Positions 1-9,601 of a stretch of 64,000 nt of DNA are shown here, piece by piece (position 1 is the stretch's first letter; each line of letters opens with the position of its first letter). The DNA lies in NCBI RefSeq assembly GCF_035222485.1, contig NC_085922.1:3921001-3985000 (forward strand). The letters run 5' to 3'. The position numbers and the translations under genes were made by a program. This DNA comes from Podospora pseudoanserina. Its lineage: Eukaryota > Ascomycota > Sordariomycetes > Sordariales > Podosporaceae. The notes beneath the pieces are model-generated. The model searched no databases. It had not been told where the DNA came from and saw only the letters and a list, made by a program, of their open reading frames with translations.

Positions 1-1209
1 GCCGTACTTGAACTCGGCCAGCAGCACCTTGCCGTACTCTGTCAACAGCGGGCACGATGTGTAGCCGTCATACTCCTCGTCCGCCTCCTTGCCCCTCATT
101 GACCTCAGCACATTCTTGACCAGAACCGGCGCTTGCGCCGTGATGGCTGCGGCCGTCTTGGACGTGGGCAAACTGGAAGCATCTCCGGCACTCCACACAT
201 TCTTCCACTTTTTGTGCCGGAGCGTCTCTTCGTCGACATCGACAAACCCAGCCTCGTTGGCAAGAGGACTGGATTTGACAAAGGCGTGAGCGCCCATCTT
301 GGGAGTGACGTGCATCAGGTCAAACTTGCGGGTGAGCTTCTGGTTCTCGCCATGGCTAAACACGGCATCGTTGCCGTTGATTTCGACCAGATCATGCGCA
401 AACAGTCCCTCTACTCCTCTCTCTTTCCGCAGCTTTTCCAGCACGGCAGAGTACTTGGGAACGCCAAACATGACGGGAAGACCGGTCGCGAATGTGATGT
501 GGATGGGCGATGACGAGGGGTTTGCTGGGTCGTAAAGACCGGATTTCTTCCAGTGATCAAGGGCAAGCCACATGATCTTTTGAGGAGCGCCGGCGCACTT
601 GACAATACCCATCGGCTGGGTGAAAATGGCCTGGCCGCCCTTGAGAGCCTTGATGGTGCGATCCGCCTTGTCGCACGTGTCGTAGCCGTAGATGGAGGAG
701 ACGCCCGAATCTGGGTTGGAGAGGGCATCATGAAGCCCCTTGATGCTGTTGAAGTCGACCTTGATTCCGGGCACCACGACGAGATGCTCATAGGTGAGCT
801 TGTCACCGTTGTCGAGAGTGACAGTGTTGGAATCTGGCGAGAAGGATGACAACTCTGTATTGTAGAATCGCAGCTTGGGATCGATCAAACTCTTGAGTGG
901 TTTCCTGAGCTGCTCCTTATTCTTGAGACCGCCGCCCACCAGGGTCCATCCGGGCTGGTAGTGATGCCATTCTGCCGGGTCGACAATCGCAATGTCGTCT
1001 TGGGAGAATTTCCCCTTGCGCAGGAGCTGGTGGCTGATGGTCAGACCAGCTGAACCACCGCCGACAACGACGACCTTGTGATTTCTGGTGGTGGGGGTGA
1101 CATTGGCGACACTCGCAAAAGTGCGCACGGCAGCCGGGGCCAGTTGCGTGATGACTGAGCGGCGGGCAGCACAGGCTGCTGTGGTGACTAATAGTTGACT
1201 GCTGGACAT
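1..1209 (-). CDS. SQR: Mitochondrial sulfide:quinone oxidoreductase (partial, C-terminus beyond window)
   Basis: The enzyme oxidises H2S at the inner mitochondrial membrane, passes electrons to ubiquinone and hands the sulfane sulfur to an acceptor. The first 403 residues are visible, from the ATG at 1209 to the left edge, with no intron. Residues 1-40 are rich in Ala, Arg and Ser and lack acidic residues, as in a mitochondrial presequence. A Rossmann FAD motif (VVVVGGGSAG) starts near residue 46. Two cysteines sit where the catalytic pair of the human enzyme sits: Cys205 in KCAGAPQK and Cys386 in YTSCPLLTEYG. The C-terminal membrane-contact part lies outside the window. It is divergent from the persulfide dioxygenase gene at 2038, which fits a shared sulfide-oxidation role. 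A generic NADH dehydrogenase-like flavoprotein is much less likely, given the two cysteines. Confidence 0.93.
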   Translation of the reverse strand, partial: MSSSQLLVTTAACAARRSVITQLAPAAVRTFASVANVTPTTRNHKVVVVGGGSAGLTISHQLLRKGKFSQDDIAIVDPAEWHHYQPGWTLVGGGLKNKEQLRKPLKSLIDPKLRFYNTELSSFSPDSNTVTLDNGDKLTYEHLVVVPGIKVDFNSIKGLHDALSNPDSGVSSIYGYDTCDKADRTIKALKGGQAIFTQPMGIVKCAGAPQKIMWLALDHWKKSGLYDPANPSSSPIHITFATGLPVMFGVPKYSAVLEKLRKERGVEGLFAHDLVEINGNDAVFSHGENQKLTRKFDLMHVTPKMGAHAFVKSSPLANEAGFVDVDEETLRHKKWKNVWSAGDASSLPTSKTAAAITAQAPVLVKNVLRSMRGKEADEEYDGYTSCPLLTEYGKVLLAEFKYG

Positions 1210-2037
1210 GTTGGGATGGTGATGACGGGATGTCTGTCAAACGGAGGTCTGAGATCTCAGATCCAGGAACAGGAGAGGTGCGTGCTGAATGAGATGGAGG
1301 ACAAAGAGCTGAAATGGTGTGCTCGAGCGTGAGCGAATTACCCAGCGGAGACGGCCAAATGTGGAGCAAGTCGCCGAGTCCCGGAGCTGTGAAACTTTTC
1401 TTGTCGCCGATCGAGTTGACTGCACTTGTGATGACTCGGCCACCGGGTGAGCAAGTTTCTCTTCCTCCCATGGTACTCGGTCGGCGAAAACAGACATTCC
1501 ACACATCCGATGAAATTTTTCTCCCGGGCCGAGCCACCCGGTTAGTCACAGCGTTGCAATAATCGCCGTCTCTACGGCTGTCGGTGGCAGTCGGCGGCGT
1601 CGGAACTCGGCGGATGATGGGCATCGTGGTGCTGAAAAACGGTTTCTAAGGAGAAAAAGCTGAATATGGCGAGATCAATCAGTGAGTGAAGTGGCTTCTC
1701 TTTTCTTCATCATATCAACAAGCTGGCGTCGACGACGATGATTTCTTGATGTCGCCGTTGACGATGGCCGATAGACAGCGACGCCGGCAGCACAGACCAC
1801 CAGTTGCCGGGCCGCTGTAAGTCACCCGGAGGTGGTGCCACGATGGACTGACGGCGATATCACGGGCCAGGATTCCCAGCTTAACCCCCATGTTTCTTGC
1901 CTCCCGGTAATGCCCAGTAGGCCGGCGTCTGCAACATCCCTGCAACACTTGTCATACACAAAGCTTAAACAGACCGACTCCCATCCCCACTGATCAGTGT
2001 GTTGTCCTTGCCCTCACCCACGCTCACCGAGACCACC
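1210..2037. promoter_or_regulatory. Bidirectional intergenic region between sulfide oxidation genes
   Basis: These 828 bases separate the start codons of the divergent SQR and persulfide dioxygenase genes, so they hold both promoters and leaders. The reading frames inside show no recognisable protein and begin with poor starts. No clear match to the CYS3 consensus ATGRYRYCAT was found by eye. Confidence 0.6.
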
Positions 2038-3237
2038 ATGAACACCCTTCAGGTACAGCAATGCGTTGAAAACGCCATCAGATGCCAGGCGACCAGCCGC
2101 CTGCTCCTCACCCCCCTGGTCATTTCTTCGCTTCGACTTCCACGCACCCAACTTTTCTACCACTCTCAACGTCGGTCTTTCCACCGAGCGGCGGCAGGGA
2201 GACCCTGTTGTCGACAATCTCAAAATCCACCTCGACTGTCTCAATGTCTACTACGCAAGACCTACTCTTCAGCTACTCCCCCTGCTCCGTCAGAACCTAC
2301 CATTCATCCAGTCTTTGAACAGAGAACTGGCACTTTTCAATATCTAGTCGTCGATCCAGTGACCAAGGACGCAGTCATTATCGACCCTGTTTTGGACTAC
2401 GACAAGTGCAGCACCACCATTACCACCACCACGGCTGACGGCCTCCTGTCTTTGGTCCGTGAAAAGGGATACAGGATCGTGCGCATTCTAGAGACCCACG
2501 CCCATGCCGATCACTTGACTGCTTCCTTTTACCTCCAACGGCAGCTGGTCAAGCAGCAGGACCTGAAACCCCCCGTGGGCATCGGCAAGCGGATTGGACA
2601 GGTACAGACCTTGTTTGGGCAGAGATATGGGATCGACGCCAAAGAGTATGAAGGTGTTTTCGACAAACTGTTCGAGGACGATGAAGAGTTTTCTATTGGA
2701 ACGTTAAAGGCAAAAGCCCTGCATCTTCCCGGCCACACCCCAGATCATTTGGGATACAAGATCGGAGGTCTGTCTCCTTTTCCCTTTCGACGTAAAGAAC
2801 CCTGCTAACTTGGATGCCCAGACAATATTTTTTGCGGAGACTCCATCTTCCACACTGACATTGGCACGGCAAGGTGTGATTTTCCCGGCGGATCGGCCCA
2901 CGCCTTGTATCAGTCAGCCCGTAAGATCTTGTCTCTGCCTGATAATGTCAAGATCTGGACCGGGCATGACTATCCACCCGATGGTTTGAGAGAGCCTGTG
3001 CCATTTGTCACCGTTGGCGAGCACCGCCAGAAGAACAAGCACCTGAGAGATGGCGTAACTGAAGAGGAATTTGTCAAGATGAGAAAGGAAAGAGACGAGC
3101 ATCTGGCTGCCCCAAGACTGCTGCATGAGAGTCTACAGGTGAATGTGAGAGCTGGAAGATTGCCAAGTCAAAACGACTCCGGCATGAGGTTGTTAAAGGT
3201 GCCTGTCAAAGTCAAGGGAGCTGGAGCATGGCAGTAG
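2038..3237 (+). CDS. ETHE1: ETHE1-type persulfide (sulfur) dioxygenase, mitochondrial
   Basis: This is a metallo-beta-lactamase-fold enzyme that oxidises glutathione persulfide, the sulfane-sulfur product downstream of SQR, to sulfite. There are two exons, 2038-2767 and 2822-3237, with a 54-nt phase-1 intron (branch GCTAAC), giving 381 aa. The ATG at 2038 is used because the frame upstream has only a GTG. Residues 1-80 are Arg/Ser/Leu-rich and look like a matrix presequence. The metal motif HAHADH lies at residues 154-159, followed by LPGHTPDH, the FCGDSIF segment (created exactly by the splice) and WTGHDYPP, supplying the usual His and Asp ligands. There is no rhodanese domain. The plain MBL glyoxalase II family is the alternative, but the GHDY context and the head-to-head SQR favour the dioxygenase. 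Confidence 0.88.
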
Positions 3238-3715
3238 GTGGGTGGAAATTGCAAAAGCATGACCAGGCCGACGACTTGTGTAACTCGTACTGCTACGGTC
3301 CTTTCACAGCCGTGATTGTCACTATCGGCAAGACCTCACCGTGGAGGCAGGAGAAGGTGGCGGCGTACGTGACTGCGTCCGTGGGGTTTTTGGCTCTTCT
3401 CCATGCTTGCCCATGTCTGTCTCTATCAAGAGCTTTGTTTTCTGTTCCCGGGCATGGATCATTCAGAAGATGGCATGCTGTCCCAGTCACTGGTTGAAGA
3501 TGGAGGGAATATACGATTCGTAGCTTGGCTAATGGACAATTCTTTTATGGGCAATATGCTATCTAAATGTGGTATAAAACCACCTGCAATGATGCATATT
3601 GAGTGCGCTGCGTCCTTGTGACTTTTATAAGCCGCTGATTGGAATGTTGACATGAGGGCAGGTACCATCCACCTCAAGGCTACGCTGAATTCTAATTCCC
3701 TGGAGACGTAGAGAT
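3238..3715. other. Intergenic, no gene seen
   Basis: This is the 3' flank of the persulfide dioxygenase gene. Short overlapping frames are present on both strands, but none has family resemblance or plausible exon structure. Confidence 0.5.
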
Positions 3716-4262
3716 CTAAATCTGGTCCTGAAAACTATCAGCCGCCGGTTGTTCGGTAGCCTTCATTGCAGCATCATGAGCATCCACATTCCACTCTTTC
3801 GAGACCTTCCAAAATTGAACAGCCATGTTCCTCTCCTTGGCTTTCTTCAATCTCAACCAACAATGCCTCCCATAAATCCCTGTTCGCAACGTCCTCCCCC
3901 TTGCTCGTTTTCCATTGCTTTTCGATCCAAGTTTCGGCTCATGTGGTAGAGCCCTCAACCACATACTTGGAATTGACAGCGATGACAAGTGTGCGGAAAC
4001 CTTCTTCGTTGGGTCCGAATTCAAAACGCAGCGCGAAGCTCCGCCCGGTTGCTGGTCTGGGAGCCATCGTCGCCAAAAGGCCCCTTCCTTTCCATGCGAG
4101 CAGAGACAATTTTGGGTAATCGGGCGCGCGGGCATGTCCAAGGGCCCAGCCTGCCTTTGGGTCCGGTGTGCGACGGTCGAGACATGTGCCAGCGATGAAG
4201 ATCAGGGCGGTGAAGGCATCAGTCCGGTGAACGTATCTGCGAGATTGCATTTTAGCCAGCAT
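3716..4262 (-). pseudogene. Degraded RNase H-like gene relict
   Basis: Several minus-strand frames together resemble the fungal RNase H type-1 family. Matching blocks are PDPKAGWALGHA, then EEGFRTLVIAVNSKYVVEG (family: ATDSEYVVEG), then WKTSKGEDVANRDLWEALL, then VQFWKVSKEWNVDAHDAAMK. The blocks are in the family order but fall in different frames, and there are too few intervening bases for normal introns at each change. The acidic TDSE motif has become VNSK, so activity is unlikely even if it were spliced. The match is to the host-type domain; I see no reverse transcriptase or terminal repeat nearby. Confidence is fair that it is a relict, and lower on its exact limits. Confidence 0.6.
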
Positions 4263-4306
4263 AATATCACCCTGTTCAGGGGGAACTTACTTGAGGAGAC
4301 CATTTT

Positions 4307-5885
4307 TCAGCCGAAAAACCTTAAATAAGTCGGTAGGGGTTGCTGAAGCAGACGGGTGGGTAAATTCGGTAGGGAAGACAAGACCGGCGCCTTTTCTCCA
4401 CTCCAATTCATTGATTCTGGTAGCTGGATCCAATGTTCTGGGTTGTTGTTGTTGATGTTTGTCTCTGGGAAATGCTGCGGAGTTTTGGAAAAGGGAATGT
4501 CAGGTCTTGCGGGTTGTTCAAGTGGAAATGGGTTTCCGAACAACAACCAGAGATATGGAAGCTGGGGGCAGACCTGTGGCATGCCTACCATACGCTCAAC
4601 ATTGAGTGCCAGGTGTGACTGCGGTCTGATGATATTTTGTCGTAAGTAGGGTAAGAGCGAGGCATTCGGATCTAGCACACCAGACAGGGTCCAGTCCCAC
4701 CTCTCTGGACTGATTCTCATTCAGCCATGGGTGGGTCTTTCGTTGCAAATCTTTAGGATTACCTGCCCGGTTCTGAATGTCAAAGTATTATCATCGATTC
4801 GGGACTTCAGCAAGGTGTCAGGGCTACCACGCGCTTTGGGCAAGCGGGATTTTACAAAGGTATTTTCATGCTTTAACGTCTGACTGCGATTCGTTGAGAC
4901 TTCTTGACTATACTTTCCCGTGTCTCTTCTACTGGTCTTGTCCTGGAAACCTGGTCCCTCAACAATTATTGCACGCTGAGATTCACATTCTTTTTCCATG
5001 CGAGGAACGAAATCCTTGATTTTTCTTCTTCTCATCTCGTAGCTGATTTTGTACCTCTCCAGCATCCCAGCTTCCACCGTTATGCCAGTATACTGCCCAG
5101 CCCAACGTCGACTCCGATCCACCTGCATGCCCTGTTTCGCGTCCATTTCACCGCCAGCTGAGATGCCAGGGAAACAAATGCTATCCAACCAGAACATCGA
5201 CGTCCCTGTAGCCAATGACAGGCTGGCAGCCTGCATGTTTGCAGTTGAAAGTACAGGTTTGAGTTGGAATCCTGGTGACAACAGGAAGGAATCAGCCACA
5301 TAAGAGGCATAAGCTGCCGAAGGGATTGACGGAAATGCAGCCGTGCGGGAACAGGCGGGGCGTTGATTGCGGTGGCTTGGTTGCTGCTGGAAAGTTGAGC
5401 CTTGTTTCAACCTTTGTTCAAAGTCATCCAGCACATCTTGAAAACAGTTGAAAATGGCGGTGAAATAGGTATGGTTTGGATCACACGGGCTTGACACCTG
5501 AAGAGCCTCATTGATTTTCTGCTGAATAAACCTTTGCTGAGAAAAGAGCGTGCGTTACTCCGACACACGTTCAGCTAATTCGGATGCTTTGTCGTAATGA
5601 ATACAGGGCGGCCGCTGGTGTCCTGGAAAAGAGGACATCCCAGATGTGATACCACCCCCTTGTTGCATCTAGACGGCCTTGTCCTTTCTCCTTGAGGACT
5701 GCCCATTGTTGTGGTGTGACTGCTAGAAGATCAACATCTAGGGTCAGCTGACAGTTGGCGTGGCATACATGGTCAGGACTCGGAACAGTTTTGCAACCCA
5801 GGCTGCAAGTGGGCGCGTTGGAGGTGAGTTTGAACATCAGATACATTTCGAAGCTTTCTGTCTCAGCAGGCTTTGTGGGTGACAT
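4307..5885 (-). pseudogene. Possible relict of a C2H2-family protein gene (WxxIWDVLF motif)
   Basis: The 5' part (ATG at 5885) encodes a segment with QQWAVLKEKGQG and GWYHIWDVLFSRTP. It parallels VQWAMLDKQNRK and KWFEIWDVLFPE of the intact C2H2 protein at 24760-26927, in the same order and spacing. Downstream, a 258-codon open stretch (4721-5497) and a 137-codon stretch (to 4307) continue on the same strand in other frames, but I recognise nothing in them and cannot find a clean donor/acceptor pair joining the parts. The clear zinc-finger pairs and RLKEHL helix of the intact relative are not visible. It may be a diverged multi-exon gene or, more likely, a decayed copy, sitting beside another relict (RNase H-like). 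Confidence 0.4.
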
Positions 5886-6103
5886 GGCCAAAGTTTCACG
5901 GGCCTAGCCTAATAGACAGCCCGCTCATGGAAACCAATACAGTTCGATGATCAAACCGGGCTGACCGAAATGCGCCTCACCACCAGGCCAAATCTGGAAT
6001 CTAATAAACAAGGACGCAGAACAGTTGCTTCCCAAGTAAACAAGCATCAATGTTTATCCAGACACGGAAGGCTGCGGTATTACTCTCCCACGATATCCAA
6101 TAT

Positions 6104-7816
6104 TCACCCCTCCATCTCGACATCCGGATCCACCTCTGTCCCCAAATCTCTATCCTCCAGAAACCTCCTCCCCCTCAATTCCTCAGGCAGATACTCTTGC
6201 CTCACCTTTCCATCTTTGTAATTGGGAGGATACTTGTACTCGGCACCGTACCCCAAATCCTTCATCAGCCTGGTGGGTGCGTTTCTCAAGTGCAGCGGAA
6301 CCGGAAGACTGGCCACACCGGGCTCCTTGAGAGCCGAAAATGCATTGTTCAGTGCCCTATACGCTCGCGTGCTCTTGGGGGCCAAGCACAGCGCCACGGT
6401 GCAGTGTGCCAGAGGAATCCTGGCCTCGGGCATACCAATCTGTTGTGTGGCCGTGTAAGTCGCCGTGGCCAATGGCAGGAGTGAGTTGTCTGCCAGGCCG
6501 ACATCTTCCGATGCAATCACCACCATTCTTCGCGCAATAAACAACGGATCCTCTCCCGACTGCAGCATCCTCGCCAGATAATACAATGCCGCATCGGAAT
6601 CTGACCCTCGGACAGCCTTGTGAAAAGCAGAAATGGTATCGTAGTGCTGATCACCCGCCCGATCGTACACCAACGTCTTGGTCAGCGCAGCCTTGATGTC
6701 CTCTTTCGTCAATGGAGCCTCCCCTCCCCCTTGTGGTCTCGTCGTCAGAGACAGGGCCAGTTCCAACAAATTCAGCGCGGTCCTGGCATCTCCATCCGCA
6801 AAGGCCGACAGGTACGCCAACAGCTCCTCATCAATCAGGGGGCTGAGCTCTATCCCCTCCTCCACAATCTCGGCCTGTATTGCCCTGACCAATATCCTCT
6901 GCAGATCCTCCCTCGTAAGCGATGCCAGTGTAAATGTCCTGCACCGACTCAACAACGCCGCCTGAACCTTGAAACTGGGGTTTTCTGTTGTGGCCCCGAT
7001 CAATGTGATTGTCCCCGCTTCCACAGGCTTCAAAAACACATCCTGCTGAGACTTGCTAAACCTGTGAATCTCGTCGCAAAATATGATGGTCTTTCTCCCC
7101 GTCAAGTTAAGCTCGTTGGCTGCTTCGGCAAAGAACTTTTTGACCTCGGAGACGCCGGTGCTGGTGGCATTGAGCTCAATAAACCTGCTGCCCACTCGCC
7201 GGGCGATGCACCGTGCTATCGTCGTCTTGCCTGTCCCCGAACCTCCCCATAATATCATGGATGGCACTCGGTCTGTTTCGATCAGAGACCTCAGCACCCC
7301 GTTGGGCCCAACCAAGTCTTGCCCAAACACATCGTCGAGGGAGTCGGGCCGCATTCGCTCGGCCAAGGGGGCGGCTCGATGGGTCTTGGATCGCTTCGAG
7401 AGAGGGGCAGCACCGGGATCTCGCTCAGCCGTGCCGTTTGTCGAGAGTGTGCTCGTCTCGGCCCCTACTGGTCTGTTGTCCGCAGTTGGTGAGCTATTAG
7501 CTTCATCCCAGGTCCTCTTTTGTCCGCCCTTGTTGCCATTGTTGGTTTTTATCCCAAAACCGTTGACGGGCCGTGGTGTCGAGGCGGCTGATCCATTGGT
7601 GATGGCCTGCCGTTTCGCAGCTGGGGTTGCAAAAAAATCGGCGGCGGTTCGCTTCTTTTGCTGGGTTGATGGCGGCTGGGATTGAGTGTGGCTTGGTGGA
7701 GAAGATGGCTGGTCGGTGGCTTGGTCGTCGAGAAGGAAGGTCTGGCAGCCAGAGTCGATGTGGCTATTGATTTCGAGCGTCTTGACGCCCCGCTGGCAAA
7801 TGGGGCAAACGACCAT
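6104..7816 (-). CDS. MGS1: Mgs1/WRNIP1-family AAA+ ATPase
   Basis: This replication-maintenance ATPase (maintenance of genome stability 1 / Werner helicase-interacting protein 1) acts at stalled forks in the nucleus, linked to ubiquitinated PCNA and polymerase delta. It is a single exon of 570 aa. The ATG at 7816 puts the UBZ4 finger (CPICQRG...H...C, residues 4-24) right at the N-terminus, as usual; longer frames upstream have only a TTG. A low-complexity linker runs to about residue 145. The AAA+ core follows, with Walker A GGSGTGKTT (191-199), Walker B IIFCDE (244-249), sensor segment GATTENPSF and the SRCR arginine-finger region. The C-terminal MgsA-type domain includes ARIPLAHCTVALCLAPKS and ends with YKYPPNY. 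The length is normal for the family. The start of the next gene is 660 bp away. Confidence 0.95.
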   Translation of the reverse strand: MVVCPICQRGVKTLEINSHIDSGCQTFLLDDQATDQPSSPPSHTQSQPPSTQQKKRTAADFFATPAAKRQAITNGSAASTPRPVNGFGIKTNNGNKGGQKRTWDEANSSPTADNRPVGAETSTLSTNGTAERDPGAAPLSKRSKTHRAAPLAERMRPDSLDDVFGQDLVGPNGVLRSLIETDRVPSMILWGGSGTGKTTIARCIARRVGSRFIELNATSTGVSEVKKFFAEAANELNLTGRKTIIFCDEIHRFSKSQQDVFLKPVEAGTITLIGATTENPSFKVQAALLSRCRTFTLASLTREDLQRILVRAIQAEIVEEGIELSPLIDEELLAYLSAFADGDARTALNLLELALSLTTRPQGGGEAPLTKEDIKAALTKTLVYDRAGDQHYDTISAFHKAVRGSDSDAALYYLARMLQSGEDPLFIARRMVVIASEDVGLADNSLLPLATATYTATQQIGMPEARIPLAHCTVALCLAPKSTRAYRALNNAFSALKEPGVASLPVPLHLRNAPTRLMKDLGYGAEYKYPPNYKDGKVRQEYLPEELRGRRFLEDRDLGTEVDPDVEMEG

Positions 7817-8476
7817 CCTGTCGTTCTCGAGAGGCAGAATGCAGTGACTACTTTGGTAGAAAAGAGTGGCGAAAATGATCACTATACGACTGTGACAAGT
7901 TGAGTCTTGCGCTGTACTGCGATCGAGGGTGAGGCAAACCACCAAAAGAGGGCGTACAGAATGGCGATGGCGGCGCGTCTTGGGGCAAGAAGGTTTAATG
8001 AATCTGGGAGACGCGATCTGGGGGCTCAGTGCGGGACGGTCCAGAGAGGCCCCTGCAAAACGTGTTTCTGGAAGTTCCGCCGCTTTGGTTCGGCGGTGTG
8101 GGGCAGATTGCCCGTTTTATGCCGCGGCCGATGATGATATCTTTTTCAAAAGAAACATCCGCGCAATTGATGAACGATGGTAGACAAAGAAATTAATACA
8201 TATGATGCTCTACAAGAAGTATGCACAAAAGAAACGGCTCAGGGCGTGCCTTGTCAGTATGCTGTATTCCAAATGCCAATAGTCTTGAAAAGACTGTTCA
8301 TGTTCCAGTTCGAATTTTAAACAGAGTCCCAGGAAACAACAAACGCCTAGCCAAACGCCCAATCTGATGCAACGGTTTTGTACATGTCTGCCATGACTCC
8401 CGGGGTCTAATGGTGTATGTAAAAGCAAATCGGAGATCCACCCCAGGTAACCTTCCATGTCTCTTGACCACCAGCA
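7817..8476. other. Intergenic, promoter of MGS1 and 3' flank of ISA1
   Basis: 660 bases between two genes on the same strand. It contains the upstream region of the AAA+ ATPase gene and the terminator region of the Fe-S assembly gene; no further coding signal was seen. Confidence 0.5.
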
Positions 8477-9231
8477 TTATACCATGAACGACTCGCCACA
8501 TCCACACTGCTCCTCTGCTTGCTGTTAGCATGTGCGCTCAGGTCGACTAAAAGCGCAGGCAAAAAAGACTCACTGATGTTGGGGTTCCGGAAAACAAAAC
8601 GTTGGCTAAGCTTGTCCTCTATCCAGTCCATCTCGCTCCCGATAATGCTGAAGAGTGCTTTGCTGTCAATCAACACCTTGACTCCGTCTTGCTCAACCGT
8701 CTCGTCAAAAGCCCCAGGCTTCTCCACGAACTCGAGATGATACGCCAATCCAGAGCACCCCCTGTTGCGCACACCGACCTTGATGAGCTTCGGGTCCGGC
8801 TGGTCGAGAAGCGCGCGTAGGTGGTCTACGGCGGCAGGAGTGAGCTTCATTGCCGCCTTTCGGGGAGCGCGCAACTTGGACCGCGGCCTTGGCGATGGCG
8901 CTGATAGCTGTGTATTTGACTTGGACTGCTGGGCTTCTCTCTCGGGGAGCGACGAGGCTGGGTCTAGAGGCGCCTGCGGCTCTTTCGGCGGCCGGGTCTC
9001 GTGTACTCTCGGCAACGCGGGGGACTGAACATTGTGTGTGATGGAGGTATCAGGAGCCGTGGCATTGCGCGGCGCCGGGGGTGGGTGAGAAGGTAACGAG
9101 TAGGACTGAAAAGCAGCGGCGAGCTGGGCCGGCGTCGACGAGAACTGACGTTGTTGGTTGCTGCTTCGAAAGAAGCTGCGGCGGCAAGCTAGACACGCCG
9201 CTCTGCTGGCTAGTAAACTAGACGCGTTCAT
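8477..9231 (-). CDS. ISA1: A-type iron-sulfur assembly protein ISA1 (mitochondrial)
   Basis: This protein matures 4Fe-4S proteins in the mitochondrial matrix. Exons are 9231-8574 and 8514-8477 with a 59-nt phase-1 intron (GTGAGT...GCAG, branch CTAAC), giving 231 aa. The splice restores the diagnostic end NPNIKEQCGCGESFMV. The three metal cysteines are all present: NRGCSGLAYHLEF and the CGCG pair. The ATG at 9231 (MNASSLLASRAACLACRR) gives a good presequence; a longer frame upstream starts only with TTG. Residues 30-125 form a Pro/Ser-rich linker before the HesB core. ISA2 is excluded by the FRNPNIKEQCGCGESF ending, which is ISA1-like. The second exon encodes just the last 12 residues, including both C-terminal ligands. 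Confidence 0.93.
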
Positions 9232-9601
9232 TCTGAAGTTGGGAAAAAGATATCTCGAGGGTATTCGCAGGTTTGGCGAGGGTGAGGTTATGGCAGCATG
9301 GGAATTGCGTCGCAGAGATGGGCATTTGTCAACTTCGGTGAAGCGGCAAATGCGAAGCAGCAACCGACAACTTCTGATCAATCAGCCGGAGTGATGACAT
9401 GACGCCAAGAGCCCAGCCGACACTGATTCTGCCCAGCCAATCAACGATCGTGCATTTGGAATGCATTCAAGACGCACGGGCCCTGTCGACAACAACAAGT
9501 GAATTGAATATTCTCAAAGCAAGACTTGACCAGATCAAAACAGTAGACAGTATGGTATACTCAGCTCCCACAACCGTAACGCCATCCAATTGACCCATTC
9601 T
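9232..9601. other. Intergenic, promoter of ISA1
   Basis: 370 bases upstream of the ISA1 start and downstream of the ARMH3-like stop codon. No coding signal was recognised. Confidence 0.5.

Noticed and set aside
8407-8574. Unspliced C-terminus of the ISA1 frame (extra 50 residues after NPNIS)
   Set aside because: Splicing 8515-8573 restores the CGCG metal motif and a normal family ending; the extension has none.
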